Source: Mucilaginibacter terrenus
Lineage (GTDB): Bacteria > Bacteroidota > Bacteroidia > Sphingobacteriales > Sphingobacteriaceae
Assembly: GCF_003432065.1 (NCBI RefSeq)
Contig: NZ_QWDE01000002.1
Span: 62,001 to 126,000, forward strand
Length of the DNA stretch: 64,000 bases
Reading direction: 5' to 3'
Each line of letters begins with the position of its first letter. Position 1 is the first letter of the stretch. The notes below the pieces were generated by a model. The model searched no databases and was not told the DNA's origin. It saw only the letters and a list, made by a program, of their open reading frames with translations. Positions 17,712 through 24,665 of the stretch are shown in pieces. The position numbers and the translations under genes are program-made.

Positions 17712-19673
17712 ATGCAAAATACATCAAAGCAACAAGCAACTCCTATAATGTTCGGGGCAGAGATATTTATTGAGCCCGGCCAAACCTTTGAGGAAATAGA
17801 CCTATGGTTTAAATGCCTTAAAGAAGCAGGTATGACAGTCACCCGCATCCGGTTGTTTGAAAGCTACATGCACCGGCCTGACGGAACATGGAATTATACA
17901 CTGTTTGACGCCGCTTACACCGCTGCTGAAAGGTACGGAATAAAGGTTTATGGTAACTTATTTCCATCTACATCCTTTACAGATCTTGGCGGTTTAAAAT
18001 TCCCTAAGGATGCGGATCACCTCCAGAGCATCGCACGCTATATAGAGAATGTTGTTACTCATTTTAAAGACTTCTCTTCTTGCTATGGCTGGGTACCGGT
18101 TAACGAACCAGGCGTGGGCCATTTTCCAAAGGAGCAATTTGCAACAGATAAATATGCGGAATGGAAGCAGGCGCAAGCTGCTATAGGTTATAACAGTGGC
18201 GGTTACGACCGTTTTAACTTTGCAGACGAACGCTTTCACCTGTACTATAATACCTGGTTCTTACAATGGCTAACGGATGAGATACATAGGTATGACCCCG
18301 GTAGTGTTATACATGTAAATAACCACGCTATCTTTAAGAATGTTGCCGAATACGACTTTCCGGCATGGCGGAGTTTTCTCACCAGTTTGGGTGGCTCTGC
18401 ACATGCCAGCTGGCATTTCGAATATTTTACCCGGCAGCAATATGCACTCGCAGTTGCGGCAAATTGTGAGATCATCCGTTCAGGTGCGGGAGATATCCCC
18501 TGGTTCATGACGGAGCTGCAAGGGGGAAACAACACTTACAGCGGCTTTCTGGCGATGTGCCCAACAGCAGAAGAAATAGCGCAATGGCTTTGGCTGGCTG
18601 TAGCTACCGAAAGCAAAGGGGCTATCTTCTGGTGTTTAAATCCAAGGTCCTCAGGTATAGAAGCCGGGGAGTGGGCCATGCTCAACTACCATAACGAGCC
18701 ATCAAACAGGCTCGAAGCAGCTAAAAGCGTTATAGATGTAGTTAACCAGGATAGCCAGTTCTTTAACAATGCCAGGGAAATAGAATCCGGTATAAATGTT
18801 ATCTACACACGAGAATCACTTTGGATAGAGAAGACGCTCCAAATGGGCGGAAAAAGCTATGAAGGCCGGGACGAAGGCGGCGTAATGAAATCGGCGCTGG
18901 CTTATTTTGAAGCGTTAAGTGAAGCCGGCCTGCAGGTCAACTTTAAGGAAATCCGCGAGTTTGATTTCGACCTCGAAGATTACTCAAACAAAAGCATCAT
19001 ACTTGCGCACCAGATCTCTATACCATCTAAATACTGGCCATTACTGCAGCGCTTTGTAGAAAAGGGCGGCACCTTAGTTGCAGATGGCTTGACAGGTTAC
19101 TATGATGAAAATGCTGTAGGCACCATGCGCCTCGACTTCCCGCTAAGAACATTACTGGGAGCTGATGTGCTGGAATACAAGGCAATAGATAAGCAAGGGG
19201 AGATTAAGGTAAACGGCATCACCTTACCAACATACATGTGGACAGGGGAGCTAAAAGCCACTACAGGCACATTAATTGCCTCTGAAAGGGAAAAACCAAC
19301 AGCTGTGAAGAATCAGCTTGGCAGAGGAACCACCTGGTGGATCCCGTCACTTGTTGGTTTAGCAAGCAGGATATCAGGAGATTACCATTCGCTTACACAG
19401 TTTTTAGACAATGCTTTGCAGTTGCGTTCGCTGCCATCTGTACCGGTGATGTTTGAGGAGCCGCAGCCCGGAATGTTAATGAAATCACTAAGCTACCAGC
19501 AGGATACCGTAACTGTAATCATTAATAACTCCGCAGAACGGAGAGAATTCAACCTGGTGATTAAGAATCCATCCAAACAAGCGAACGTGCTTTACGCTAA
19601 TAAAGGTGGTAAGATTGGCGATACACACATCAGTATAGATGCCGGCGAAAGCATGGTTATCCGGTGGGAATAG
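17712..19673 (+). CDS. Glycoside hydrolase family 42-like beta-galactosidase
   Basis: A 653-residue protein with no signal peptide, so probably cytoplasmic. The N-terminal (beta/alpha)8 barrel has the acid/base glutamate in WVPVNEPGVG and the nucleophile in WFMTELQGGNN. A trimerisation-like domain (about 390-560) and a small beta-domain follow. The closest family I recognise is GH42, hydrolysing beta-galactosides or related short glycans. No sugar transporter, SusCD pair or regulator lies beside it, so its substrate cannot be read from context. The 264-bp gap upstream holds nothing that I recognise. Confidence 0.8.
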   Translation: MQNTSKQQATPIMFGAEIFIEPGQTFEEIDLWFKCLKEAGMTVTRIRLFESYMHRPDGTWNYTLFDAAYTAAERYGIKVYGNLFPSTSFTDLGGLKFPKDADHLQSIARYIENVVTHFKDFSSCYGWVPVNEPGVGHFPKEQFATDKYAEWKQAQAAIGYNSGGYDRFNFADERFHLYYNTWFLQWLTDEIHRYDPGSVIHVNNHAIFKNVAEYDFPAWRSFLTSLGGSAHASWHFEYFTRQQYALAVAANCEIIRSGAGDIPWFMTELQGGNNTYSGFLAMCPTAEEIAQWLWLAVATESKGAIFWCLNPRSSGIEAGEWAMLNYHNEPSNRLEAAKSVIDVVNQDSQFFNNAREIESGINVIYTRESLWIEKTLQMGGKSYEGRDEGGVMKSALAYFEALSEAGLQVNFKEIREFDFDLEDYSNKSIILAHQISIPSKYWPLLQRFVEKGGTLVADGLTGYYDENAVGTMRLDFPLRTLLGADVLEYKAIDKQGEIKVNGITLPTYMWTGELKATTGTLIASEREKPTAVKNQLGRGTTWWIPSLVGLASRISGDYHSLTQFLDNALQLRSLPSVPVMFEEPQPGMLMKSLSYQQDTVTVIINNSAERREFNLVIKNPSKQANVLYANKGGKIGDTHISIDAGESMVIRWE

Positions 19674-19704
19674 CCTGTCAACAGTAGGACATTAGATCAA
19701 AACC

Positions 19705-19915
19705 GTTTCGGGTGTTTCGCCCGGGAAAAGTGAAACACCCGAAACAATCTATATAACTATACTGCTGACTAACAGTAACTTACACTTTAGGCCGAAACAC
19801 CCCGAAACAGTAGCAATTATTTAGATATAGCTCGTAAAACATTATTAATTAAGAGCTTAAGCAATTTATCTGCTTCTGCAACCTATAAGCGAAACACTTC
19901 GCAGTGAAACACTTC
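19705..19915. repeat. Cluster of GAAACACC-type short repeats with a 14-bp inverted pair
   Basis: GTTTCGGGTGTTTC (19705-19718) and its exact reverse complement GAAACACCCGAAAC (19732-19745) form a 14-bp stem with a 13-nt loop. A third copy with one extra C (GAAACACCCCGAAAC) is at 19794-19808. Two copies of GAAACACTTC follow at 19891 and 19906. The first pair could act as a terminator-like structure for the GH42 gene, although no T-tract follows. The recurring unit suggests a family of interspersed repeats. Confidence 0.65.
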
Positions 19916-19926
19916 AGCCAGGCTTT

Positions 19927-20295
19927 TTACTCCTTTTTAGCTTTAATGTTGGCCGTGTTCTCTTCCAGTCGGAACCTTACCATTCGCTCTATCAGGTCCA
20001 GCGGCATAGGCTGGTCTAAAGGGAACTGCACCGAACCCTTTGCATTCTTGTATCCGGATATCTCGTCCTTGAACACCTCTATGGCTTTCGCTCCCGGGTA
20101 AAAGCCTATGTGCTTGTCATACCCGCCGAAGTGGGCCAGCAAGCCTCTATATTTATACGTGGGTATGCCGTAGCTAATGCTCTCCTCGGCCTCTGGCACC
20201 ACCTTGTAAATTACAGCTTTAACCTGATTCATAGCATGTTGCGTAGCTTCAGGATAGCTCAAGAAATAGTCTTTAACGTCCTTTGGTTTAAGCAT
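19927..20295 (-). CDS. DUF1801 / YdhG-like small protein
   Basis: A 122-residue soluble protein with the DUF1801 pattern: YFLSYPEATQHAMNQVKAVI, then YGIPTYKYRGLLAHFGGYDKHIGFYP. These proteins are often called iron chaperone-like by analogy with frataxin-like folds, but their role in bacteria is not settled. It lies 10 bp downstream of a VOC-family gene on the same strand, so the two probably form one transcript. Confidence 0.8.
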   Translation of the reverse strand: MLKPKDVKDYFLSYPEATQHAMNQVKAVIYKVVPEAEESISYGIPTYKYRGLLAHFGGYDKHIGFYPGAKAIEVFKDEISGYKNAKGSVQFPLDQPMPLDLIERMVRFRLEENTANIKAKKE

Positions 20296-20305
20296 GGCAG
20301 GCTAC

Positions 20306-20761
20306 TTATCCGTTGTTATAAGCTTCTTCTAAACCAGCTACATCTATCTTTACCATTTTCATCATGGCTTGCATAACCCGCTGTGCCTTAGCCGGGTCGG
20401 GGTCATTCATGAGGCGGCCGAGCGCATCCGGGATGATCTGCCACGATACCCCAAACTTGTCGGTTATCCATCCGCATTGCATCGGTTTTGCCTCATTATC
20501 AAGCATTTTGTTCCATATCTCATCAACTTCTTCCTGATCTCTGCACTTTACAAACAGTGATATGGCCGGGCTAAACTGGTACTCTCCCTGCCAGTTCAGG
20601 ATCATGAACTCGGTGCCTTCCAACTCTATTGTAGCGCTGAAAAGCTGTCCTCCATGTTTGCTAACTTGCTTTATCTCAGCATTTTTAAAAATTGAAACAT
20701 ACAAGTCGAGTGCTTCCTGGCCGTTGCCATTGAACCATAAAAAGGTGCTTATCTTTTGCAT
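20306..20761 (-). CDS. VOC-family (PhnB-like) protein
   Basis: About 151 residues from the ATG at 20761 (MQKISTFLWFNGNGQEAL); a longer frame from 20806 adds 15 unlikely residues. It has the PhnB/3-demethylubiquinone-methyltransferase-like VOC repeat (LDLYVSIFKNAEI, later GWITDKFGVSWQIIPDAL). VOC proteins bind a metal and include glyoxalases, dioxygenases and resistance proteins; the activity of PhnB-like members is mostly unknown. It is the first gene of a two-gene unit with the DUF1801 protein. Confidence 0.8.
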   Translation of the reverse strand: MQKISTFLWFNGNGQEALDLYVSIFKNAEIKQVSKHGGQLFSATIELEGTEFMILNWQGEYQFSPAISLFVKCRDQEEVDEIWNKMLDNEAKPMQCGWITDKFGVSWQIIPDALGRLMNDPDPAKAQRVMQAMMKMVKIDVAGLEEAYNNG

Positions 20762-21168
20762 AATGGGTTTATTATCGGGTTTATAATACATCAAATCTAC
20801 CTTCAATTAAACCAATTAACAAGGTGTTATTGCGACCATTCAAAGGGCCAAACGAGACATCCGTTCAAATGATTTTAATTGTCCCGATTTTTAACTTTTG
20901 AAAAAGTGGTGCCAAAATCATGATCCAAAATCTGCAAAAACCACACTTTTTTGTACAGCTAAAAACACCGTTAAGCTCCGCCGGGGGTACATAAAGTAAA
21001 ATTTTTTAAAAACGTGTTTTTTGCCTGTTTTTTAAAACTTGGGGGCGGGCATCACCCCGCCGAAAATTCACGCGACTTACCAGGCAGGCAAATCGGGGAC
21101 GGGGGAGGGTAAAAATGGTGGTGGGGTAAATTGGAAGGAGGCGGAACGTTTGCGGTATTGTAGGCGAG
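20762..21168. other. Non-coding stretch left of the HEPN gene
   Basis: I see no gene here. The stretch holds A/T-rich runs, an imperfect inverted repeat (AAAAAGTGG near 20901 and CCACACTTTTTT near 20941), and a GC-rich hairpin GGCGGG-CATCAC-CCCGCC at about 21044-21061. The 93-residue open frame from 21039 reads as repeat DNA, not protein. Confidence 0.5.
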
Positions 21169-21187
21169 GCTTGGCACAAGTGCAAGC
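21169..21187. repeat. REP-like hairpin 1
   Basis: GCTTG and CAAGC arms around CAC-AA-GTG with one bulged G (sequence GCTTGGCACAAGTGCAAGC). It shares its GGCAC-A-AG head with the second hairpin 80 bp away, the arrangement seen for REP elements that occur in pairs. Confidence 0.45.
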
Positions 21188-21249
21188 GCTACTCCTGCGG
21201 CAGTTGTGTCGAGCCCTGTTATTTACGCGACTGCCATTGATCAGTAAGC

Positions 21250-21272
21250 GGCACGAGCTACAAGCTCGCGCC
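21250..21272. repeat. REP-like hairpin 2
   Basis: Arms GGCACGAGCT and AGCTCGCGCC with an ACA loop and a single A/C mismatch. It abuts the 3' side of the tRNA-like sequence. Confidence 0.55.
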
Positions 21273-21275
21273 AGC

Positions 21276-21353
21276 ACGAGGGAGTCGAAACCCCGAACCC
21301 TTTTGGGTCTACAGATTTAAGTCTGTCGTAATCGGCCAATCTACCACCCTCGA
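21276..21353 (-). pseudogene. Degenerate tRNA-Leu(UAA)-like sequence
   Basis: On the minus strand the segment starts TCGAGGG-T-G, followed by a D-arm (GTAG, loop ATTGGCCGA with GG, TTAC), an anticodon arm ACAGA-CTTAAA-TCTGT with UAA as the likely anticodon, a class II variable arm ACCC-AAAA-GGGT, then TTCGACT and CCCTCG pairing with the 5' acceptor. Two things are wrong for a working tRNA: the anticodon loop has six bases, not seven, and the 3' half of the T-stem is merged with the acceptor. There is no encoded CCA. I read it as a decayed tRNA or a tRNA-like relic, possibly an old integration site. Confidence 0.4.
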
Positions 21354-21376
21354 ATAGCGTTAATTGATATTCGAGG
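21348..21376. repeat. Inverted repeat at the edge of the tRNA-like sequence
   Basis: Perfect 9-bp arms CCTCGAATA (21348-21356) and TATTCGAGG (21368-21376) with an 11-nt spacer. The left arm overlaps the acceptor strand of the tRNA-like sequence, and the change to AT-rich DNA of the HEPN gene begins to its right. Confidence 0.6.
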
Positions 21377-21466
21377 ATAATAGTGCAAGCCAACACATAT
21401 GCAGGGACTTGGCCAAAAAATGTTTAATTTGCTCAGGTGTGAGAGGGCCAACAACACTCAAATGCT

Positions 21467-22429
21467 ATGCTGAAAAAACCTAATTTGTTAATCTATGATG
21501 ATTTAATCGAGCCGATTTCTGAGGCGATAAAAGAATTGCACGATATTGAAATTCATTATCAGAATAATACACCACCTGCGGATTTTATAAACAAGGGAAC
21601 TTTTGCGTACGTGCTAGCATTGTTTGAAGGTGCTATAACCGAATGTGTTGAGCGCTATTTGTTTGCGTTTCCGGAGAAACTTCCCAAAATAAAAGTCGAT
21701 TTTGAAAAATACAAGGAAGAATTATTAGGGGCTGATTTTAGCTACGAACTAACCGCCTTCTTAATCAGAGAGTATTTAGCTGATAGCAGTTACGAAAACA
21801 GTGGGCAATTGATTGAAAAATATTGCTTGTTACTAGATATACCGAATTTAGCACCGCTATTTAATAAAACGCTTCGTGAAAAAAAAGCCCGTAGAAACGC
21901 TTTAATCCATAACAACCTCAAAGTCGATTTAAAGTATATAAGAACGGCTGGTGGAGATGTGCGCAACAAAGGAAAATATATGAGAGTGAAGCCGACCTAT
22001 GTACTTGAAACTATAGCAAACACACTAGAAATCCTTGAAAAATTTCGGGCTGAGTTGGCGTTAAAATATAACTCTTACACTATTCTTAATTGCGTTAAAA
22101 AGGTTTGGGGTTATTTATTCGGATCTCCTATTATGAAATTTGATGATTACTGGAATGTCCATGATGATATGCTGTCTATAAATGTGGAGGGAATAAAGAA
22201 ATATTACAAAGGTCTTTCATCGGGGGAACGTACGTTATTGTTCTACTTTCTTCAAAATTACAACCCTGGGGCTTGTAGCAAAATATTTAAGTCATCTGAC
22301 TTGAATATGCAAGTCAGTAATAATCAAGGAATGATTTTTTTAGTTAGCGTGTTTGATCGGTTTCCTTTATTGTTGCAAAGTTTAAAGTCAATTAAACCAC
22401 ATACATTGTTTAAGTACGTAACTGAATAG
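21467..22429 (+). CDS. AT-rich orphan protein with a HEPN-type RX4H motif
   Basis: A 320-residue soluble, mostly helical protein. Residues 142-150 read RRNALIHNN, so Arg143 and His148 give the RX4-6H motif of HEPN ribonucleases; the flanking helices (residues about 45-70 and 170-200) could make up the four-helix HEPN bundle. The C-terminal 110 residues have no motif I recognise. Codon use is much more A/T-rich than in the flanking genes, and REP-like hairpins and a tRNA relic lie to the left, which suggests acquisition by transfer. HEPN proteins are common as RNases in toxin-antitoxin and anti-phage systems. No antitoxin or nucleotidyltransferase partner is visible, so defence is only an inference. 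Confidence 0.6.
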   Translation: MLKKPNLLIYDDLIEPISEAIKELHDIEIHYQNNTPPADFINKGTFAYVLALFEGAITECVERYLFAFPEKLPKIKVDFEKYKEELLGADFSYELTAFLIREYLADSSYENSGQLIEKYCLLLDIPNLAPLFNKTLREKKARRNALIHNNLKVDLKYIRTAGGDVRNKGKYMRVKPTYVLETIANTLEILEKFRAELALKYNSYTILNCVKKVWGYLFGSPIMKFDDYWNVHDDMLSINVEGIKKYYKGLSSGERTLLFYFLQNYNPGACSKIFKSSDLNMQVSNNQGMIFLVSVFDRFPLLLQSLKSIKPHTLFKYVTE

Positions 22430-22776
22430 TTCAATTAACCCTTTATGTTGCAAGCCTACCGCTTGTGGTAGGTAAGCAGACGTCAAAATATCTATTGCTG
22501 CCGACGCACCCACGCGACTAACGTGCATCGTTATACCTACCTCTTTTCGCAAAGTATTCCACACCTCTGCAACACAGTAGCATCCGCAATAAGGTTGTTT
22601 ATTACTCAAACGGGGTTACGCCCGCCGCACGCCGGCAGTTCCCCCTCTAACCCCCGCTGATAAAAATTTACCTCAGCTGCATAGACTGTGATATGCTTCT
22701 AGTTTTATTACCTTTGATTATCACTGTTCCTTGTAAAAACTATTGGCTAAACAAGGCTGTAGTAATTTATCCTGCT
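22430..22776. other. Intergenic region between the HEPN and globin genes
   Basis: Contains the hairpin CCTACC-GCTTGT-GGTAGG (22455-22472) just after the HEPN stop, a GC-rich stretch near 22620-22660, and a likely promoter for the globin operon (22709-22716). I see no coding sequence; the frame open from 22693 upstream of the globin ATG looks like leader. Confidence 0.5.
22709..22716 (+). promoter_or_regulatory. Likely -7 box of the globin operon
   Basis: TACCTTTG matches the Bacteroidota -7 consensus TAnnTTTG. The -33 region (TGTG at 22687-22690, 18 nt upstream) is a three-of-four match to TTTG. The resulting leader of about 55 nt agrees with the globin ATG at 22777. Confidence 0.45.
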
Positions 22777-23253
22777 ATGAAAAACACTCCCACCTTGTAC
22801 GATTGGGCGGGCGGCAACCAGGTTCTGGAAGATCTTACCAAGCTCTTTTACGAGAAGGTATTGGCCGATGAACTGCTGCTGCCGGTGTTCCGCAACATGT
22901 CTGCCGAGCACACCAAACACGTTGCCCACTTTATAGGCGAGGTTTTTGGCGGGCCGGAACTGTACACCAAACATGACGAGGGCAGCCACGCCAAAATGGT
23001 AGCGCACCACATTGGCAAACTGCTTACCGAAGAGCAGCGCCAGCGCTGGATACACCTGCTGCTGCAAAGCGCCGACGAGCTGAAACTGGCTGATGACCCG
23101 GAGTTCCGGTCGGCACTGGTGGCGTACCTGGAGTGGGGCAGCCGCATAGCCGTTATTAATTCTAATTTAACAGACAATCCGCTGCAGCAGGATGCACCTA
23201 TGCCCAAGTGGGGATGGGGTGTACCGGGCGGCCCGTATATACCCGAACAATGA
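22777..23253 (+). CDS. Group II-like truncated haemoglobin
   Basis: About 158 residues from the ATG at 22777 (MKNTPTLYDWAGGNQVLEDL). It has the truncated-globin pattern: F-Y-x-K-V helix (LTKLFYEKVLADELLLPVF), a glycine-rich turn (FIGEVFGGPELYT), then the proximal-histidine helix (AKMVAHHIGKLLTEEQRQRW). The C-terminal tail WGWGVPGGPY is an extension I do not recognise. Truncated globins bind O2, NO or sulfide. The stop overlaps the ATG of a histidine kinase (ATGA at 23250), so sensing or protecting in that pathway is the likely role. Confidence 0.9.
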   Translation: MKNTPTLYDWAGGNQVLEDLTKLFYEKVLADELLLPVFRNMSAEHTKHVAHFIGEVFGGPELYTKHDEGSHAKMVAHHIGKLLTEEQRQRWIHLLLQSADELKLADDPEFRSALVAYLEWGSRIAVINSNLTDNPLQQDAPMPKWGWGVPGGPYIPEQ

Positions 23254-24650
23254 CCGACGTAAAACTGGAAGAACTTAAAGCCATCCCGCTGCTGGAAGGC
23301 GTGCCGGATAATCAGCTGCAATGGCTGATAGACAATGGCAATGTACGCCTGCTGGAAGAAGGCGAACGCATGTTTGAGGCAGGCGAAGCTGTAGATAAAA
23401 CCAGCATTATACTTGAAGGCCGCATTCGCCTTTGCGTATCGCAAAACGGAAAGCTGCGCGAGGTTGCTGTATTTAAAGAGCAGGCCATTACCGGGTACCT
23501 TCCTTTCTCGCGGGCCCTTAAAACGCCGGGTTATGGGCAATGCATTAAAAAAGCCCGGGTGCTGGTTATCCCAAGTGAAAAAATCAAAGCTGCAGCCCGC
23601 GAGCACTATGAACTTACCGAAGCGCTGGTACACATCATGACTACCCGCGTACGCGATTTTACCTCGCAGCAGCAGCAAAACGAAAAGATGTTTGCCTTAG
23701 GCAAGCTATCCGCAGGTTTGGCGCACGAGCTTAACAACCCAGCGGCAGCTATTACCAGAGGGGCTGCCGCACTTGAGGACCAGATAGAGCGCCTGCCTGA
23801 GCTGTTTAAATCCATCGTACAACTTAATATTCCGCCCGAGAAGGTAGATGGCATTAACCAGCTGCTGCACACCCGCGCACATCAGAAAGACCGTCCGGTA
23901 CTCAGCATGATGACCCGGGCGGCACATGAGGATGACCTGAACGACTGGCTGGATGACCATGAGATAACCGACTGCGACTTTGCAGAGAACATGGTGGACT
24001 TTGACTTTAAACCGGAGGACCTTGACCACATGAACGCCTGCACCCCGTCGCCGCAACTACCTGTGGTGCTGGAGTGGGTGAACAACTACCTGGTGGCAAC
24101 AAAAATGATCAGCGACATAAAGGAATCATCACAACGGGTATCGCAGCTGGTAACCGCGGTAAAAAACTTTACCCACATGGACAGGGCTACCGATAAGCAG
24201 CCTTTGGACATACACAGTGGCTTGCGCAATACGCTTACCATGTTGGATTATAAGCTAAAAAAAGCTAAGGTTACTGTAGTGGAGAACTTTGATCTTGACA
24301 TACCGCAGGTAAAAGCAATGGCCGGCGAACTAAACCAGGTATGGACCAACATTATTGATAACGCTGCCGACGCAATGGAAGCAAATGGAGGCGGTACCCT
24401 GGAGATCACCACACACCAGGACAGGCAATTTGTACAGGTAACCATAAAAGACAGTGGCCCGGGCGTTCCGCTGGAGATACAGTCCCAAATATTCGACCCG
24501 TTCTTTACTACTAAGGATATGGGCAAAGGTACCGGCCTTGGGCTTGACGTAGTAATGCGCATAGTGCGCCAGCACAACGGCTCGGTAAAGCTGCACTCTG
24601 TACCGGGCAGTACGGAGTTTATTGTTTGTTTCCCGATATCGGGCGAGTAA
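23250..24650 (+). CDS. Soluble histidine kinase with cyclic-nucleotide-binding-like sensor
   Basis: About 466 residues, no membrane segment. Residues about 12-125 are a Crp-type cyclic-nucleotide-binding fold (GERMFEAGEAVDKTSIILEG). HisKA follows with GLAHELNNPAAAI (His159), then an unusual insert of about 120 residues rich in Asp/His, and an HATPase domain with NIIDNAADAM, DSGPGV and KGTGLGLDVV. It is translationally coupled to the globin upstream and followed 15 bp later by a response regulator fusion. Start chosen at the overlapping ATGA; a longer frame to 23208 is not needed. It should be the sensor of this three-gene unit. Confidence 0.9.
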   Translation: MTDVKLEELKAIPLLEGVPDNQLQWLIDNGNVRLLEEGERMFEAGEAVDKTSIILEGRIRLCVSQNGKLREVAVFKEQAITGYLPFSRALKTPGYGQCIKKARVLVIPSEKIKAAAREHYELTEALVHIMTTRVRDFTSQQQQNEKMFALGKLSAGLAHELNNPAAAITRGAAALEDQIERLPELFKSIVQLNIPPEKVDGINQLLHTRAHQKDRPVLSMMTRAAHEDDLNDWLDDHEITDCDFAENMVDFDFKPEDLDHMNACTPSPQLPVVLEWVNNYLVATKMISDIKESSQRVSQLVTAVKNFTHMDRATDKQPLDIHSGLRNTLTMLDYKLKKAKVTVVENFDLDIPQVKAMAGELNQVWTNIIDNAADAMEANGGGTLEITTHQDRQFVQVTIKDSGPGVPLEIQSQIFDPFFTTKDMGKGTGLGLDVVMRIVRQHNGSVKLHSVPGSTEFIVCFPISGE

Positions 24651-24665
24651 AAATTAAAAATACAC

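Noticed and set aside
19705..19915. CRISPR array from the GAAACACC repeats
   Set aside because: Repeats are short, of mixed orientation and unequal spacing, and there are no cas genes in the window.
21039..21320. Open frame of 93 codons in the repeat block left of the HEPN gene
   Set aside because: It runs through REP-like hairpins and the tRNA-like sequence and its amino acid make-up (Arg/Gly/Leu-rich) fits repeat DNA, not a protein.
23208..23249. Longer N-terminus of the globin-linked histidine kinase
   Set aside because: The extra 14 residues come from the globin coding region in another frame; the ATG overlapping the globin stop is the natural start.
22848..23678. 276-codon antisense frame opposite globin and kinase
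   Set aside because: It lies fully opposite two well-supported genes and has no recognisable domain; GC-rich third positions explain its length.
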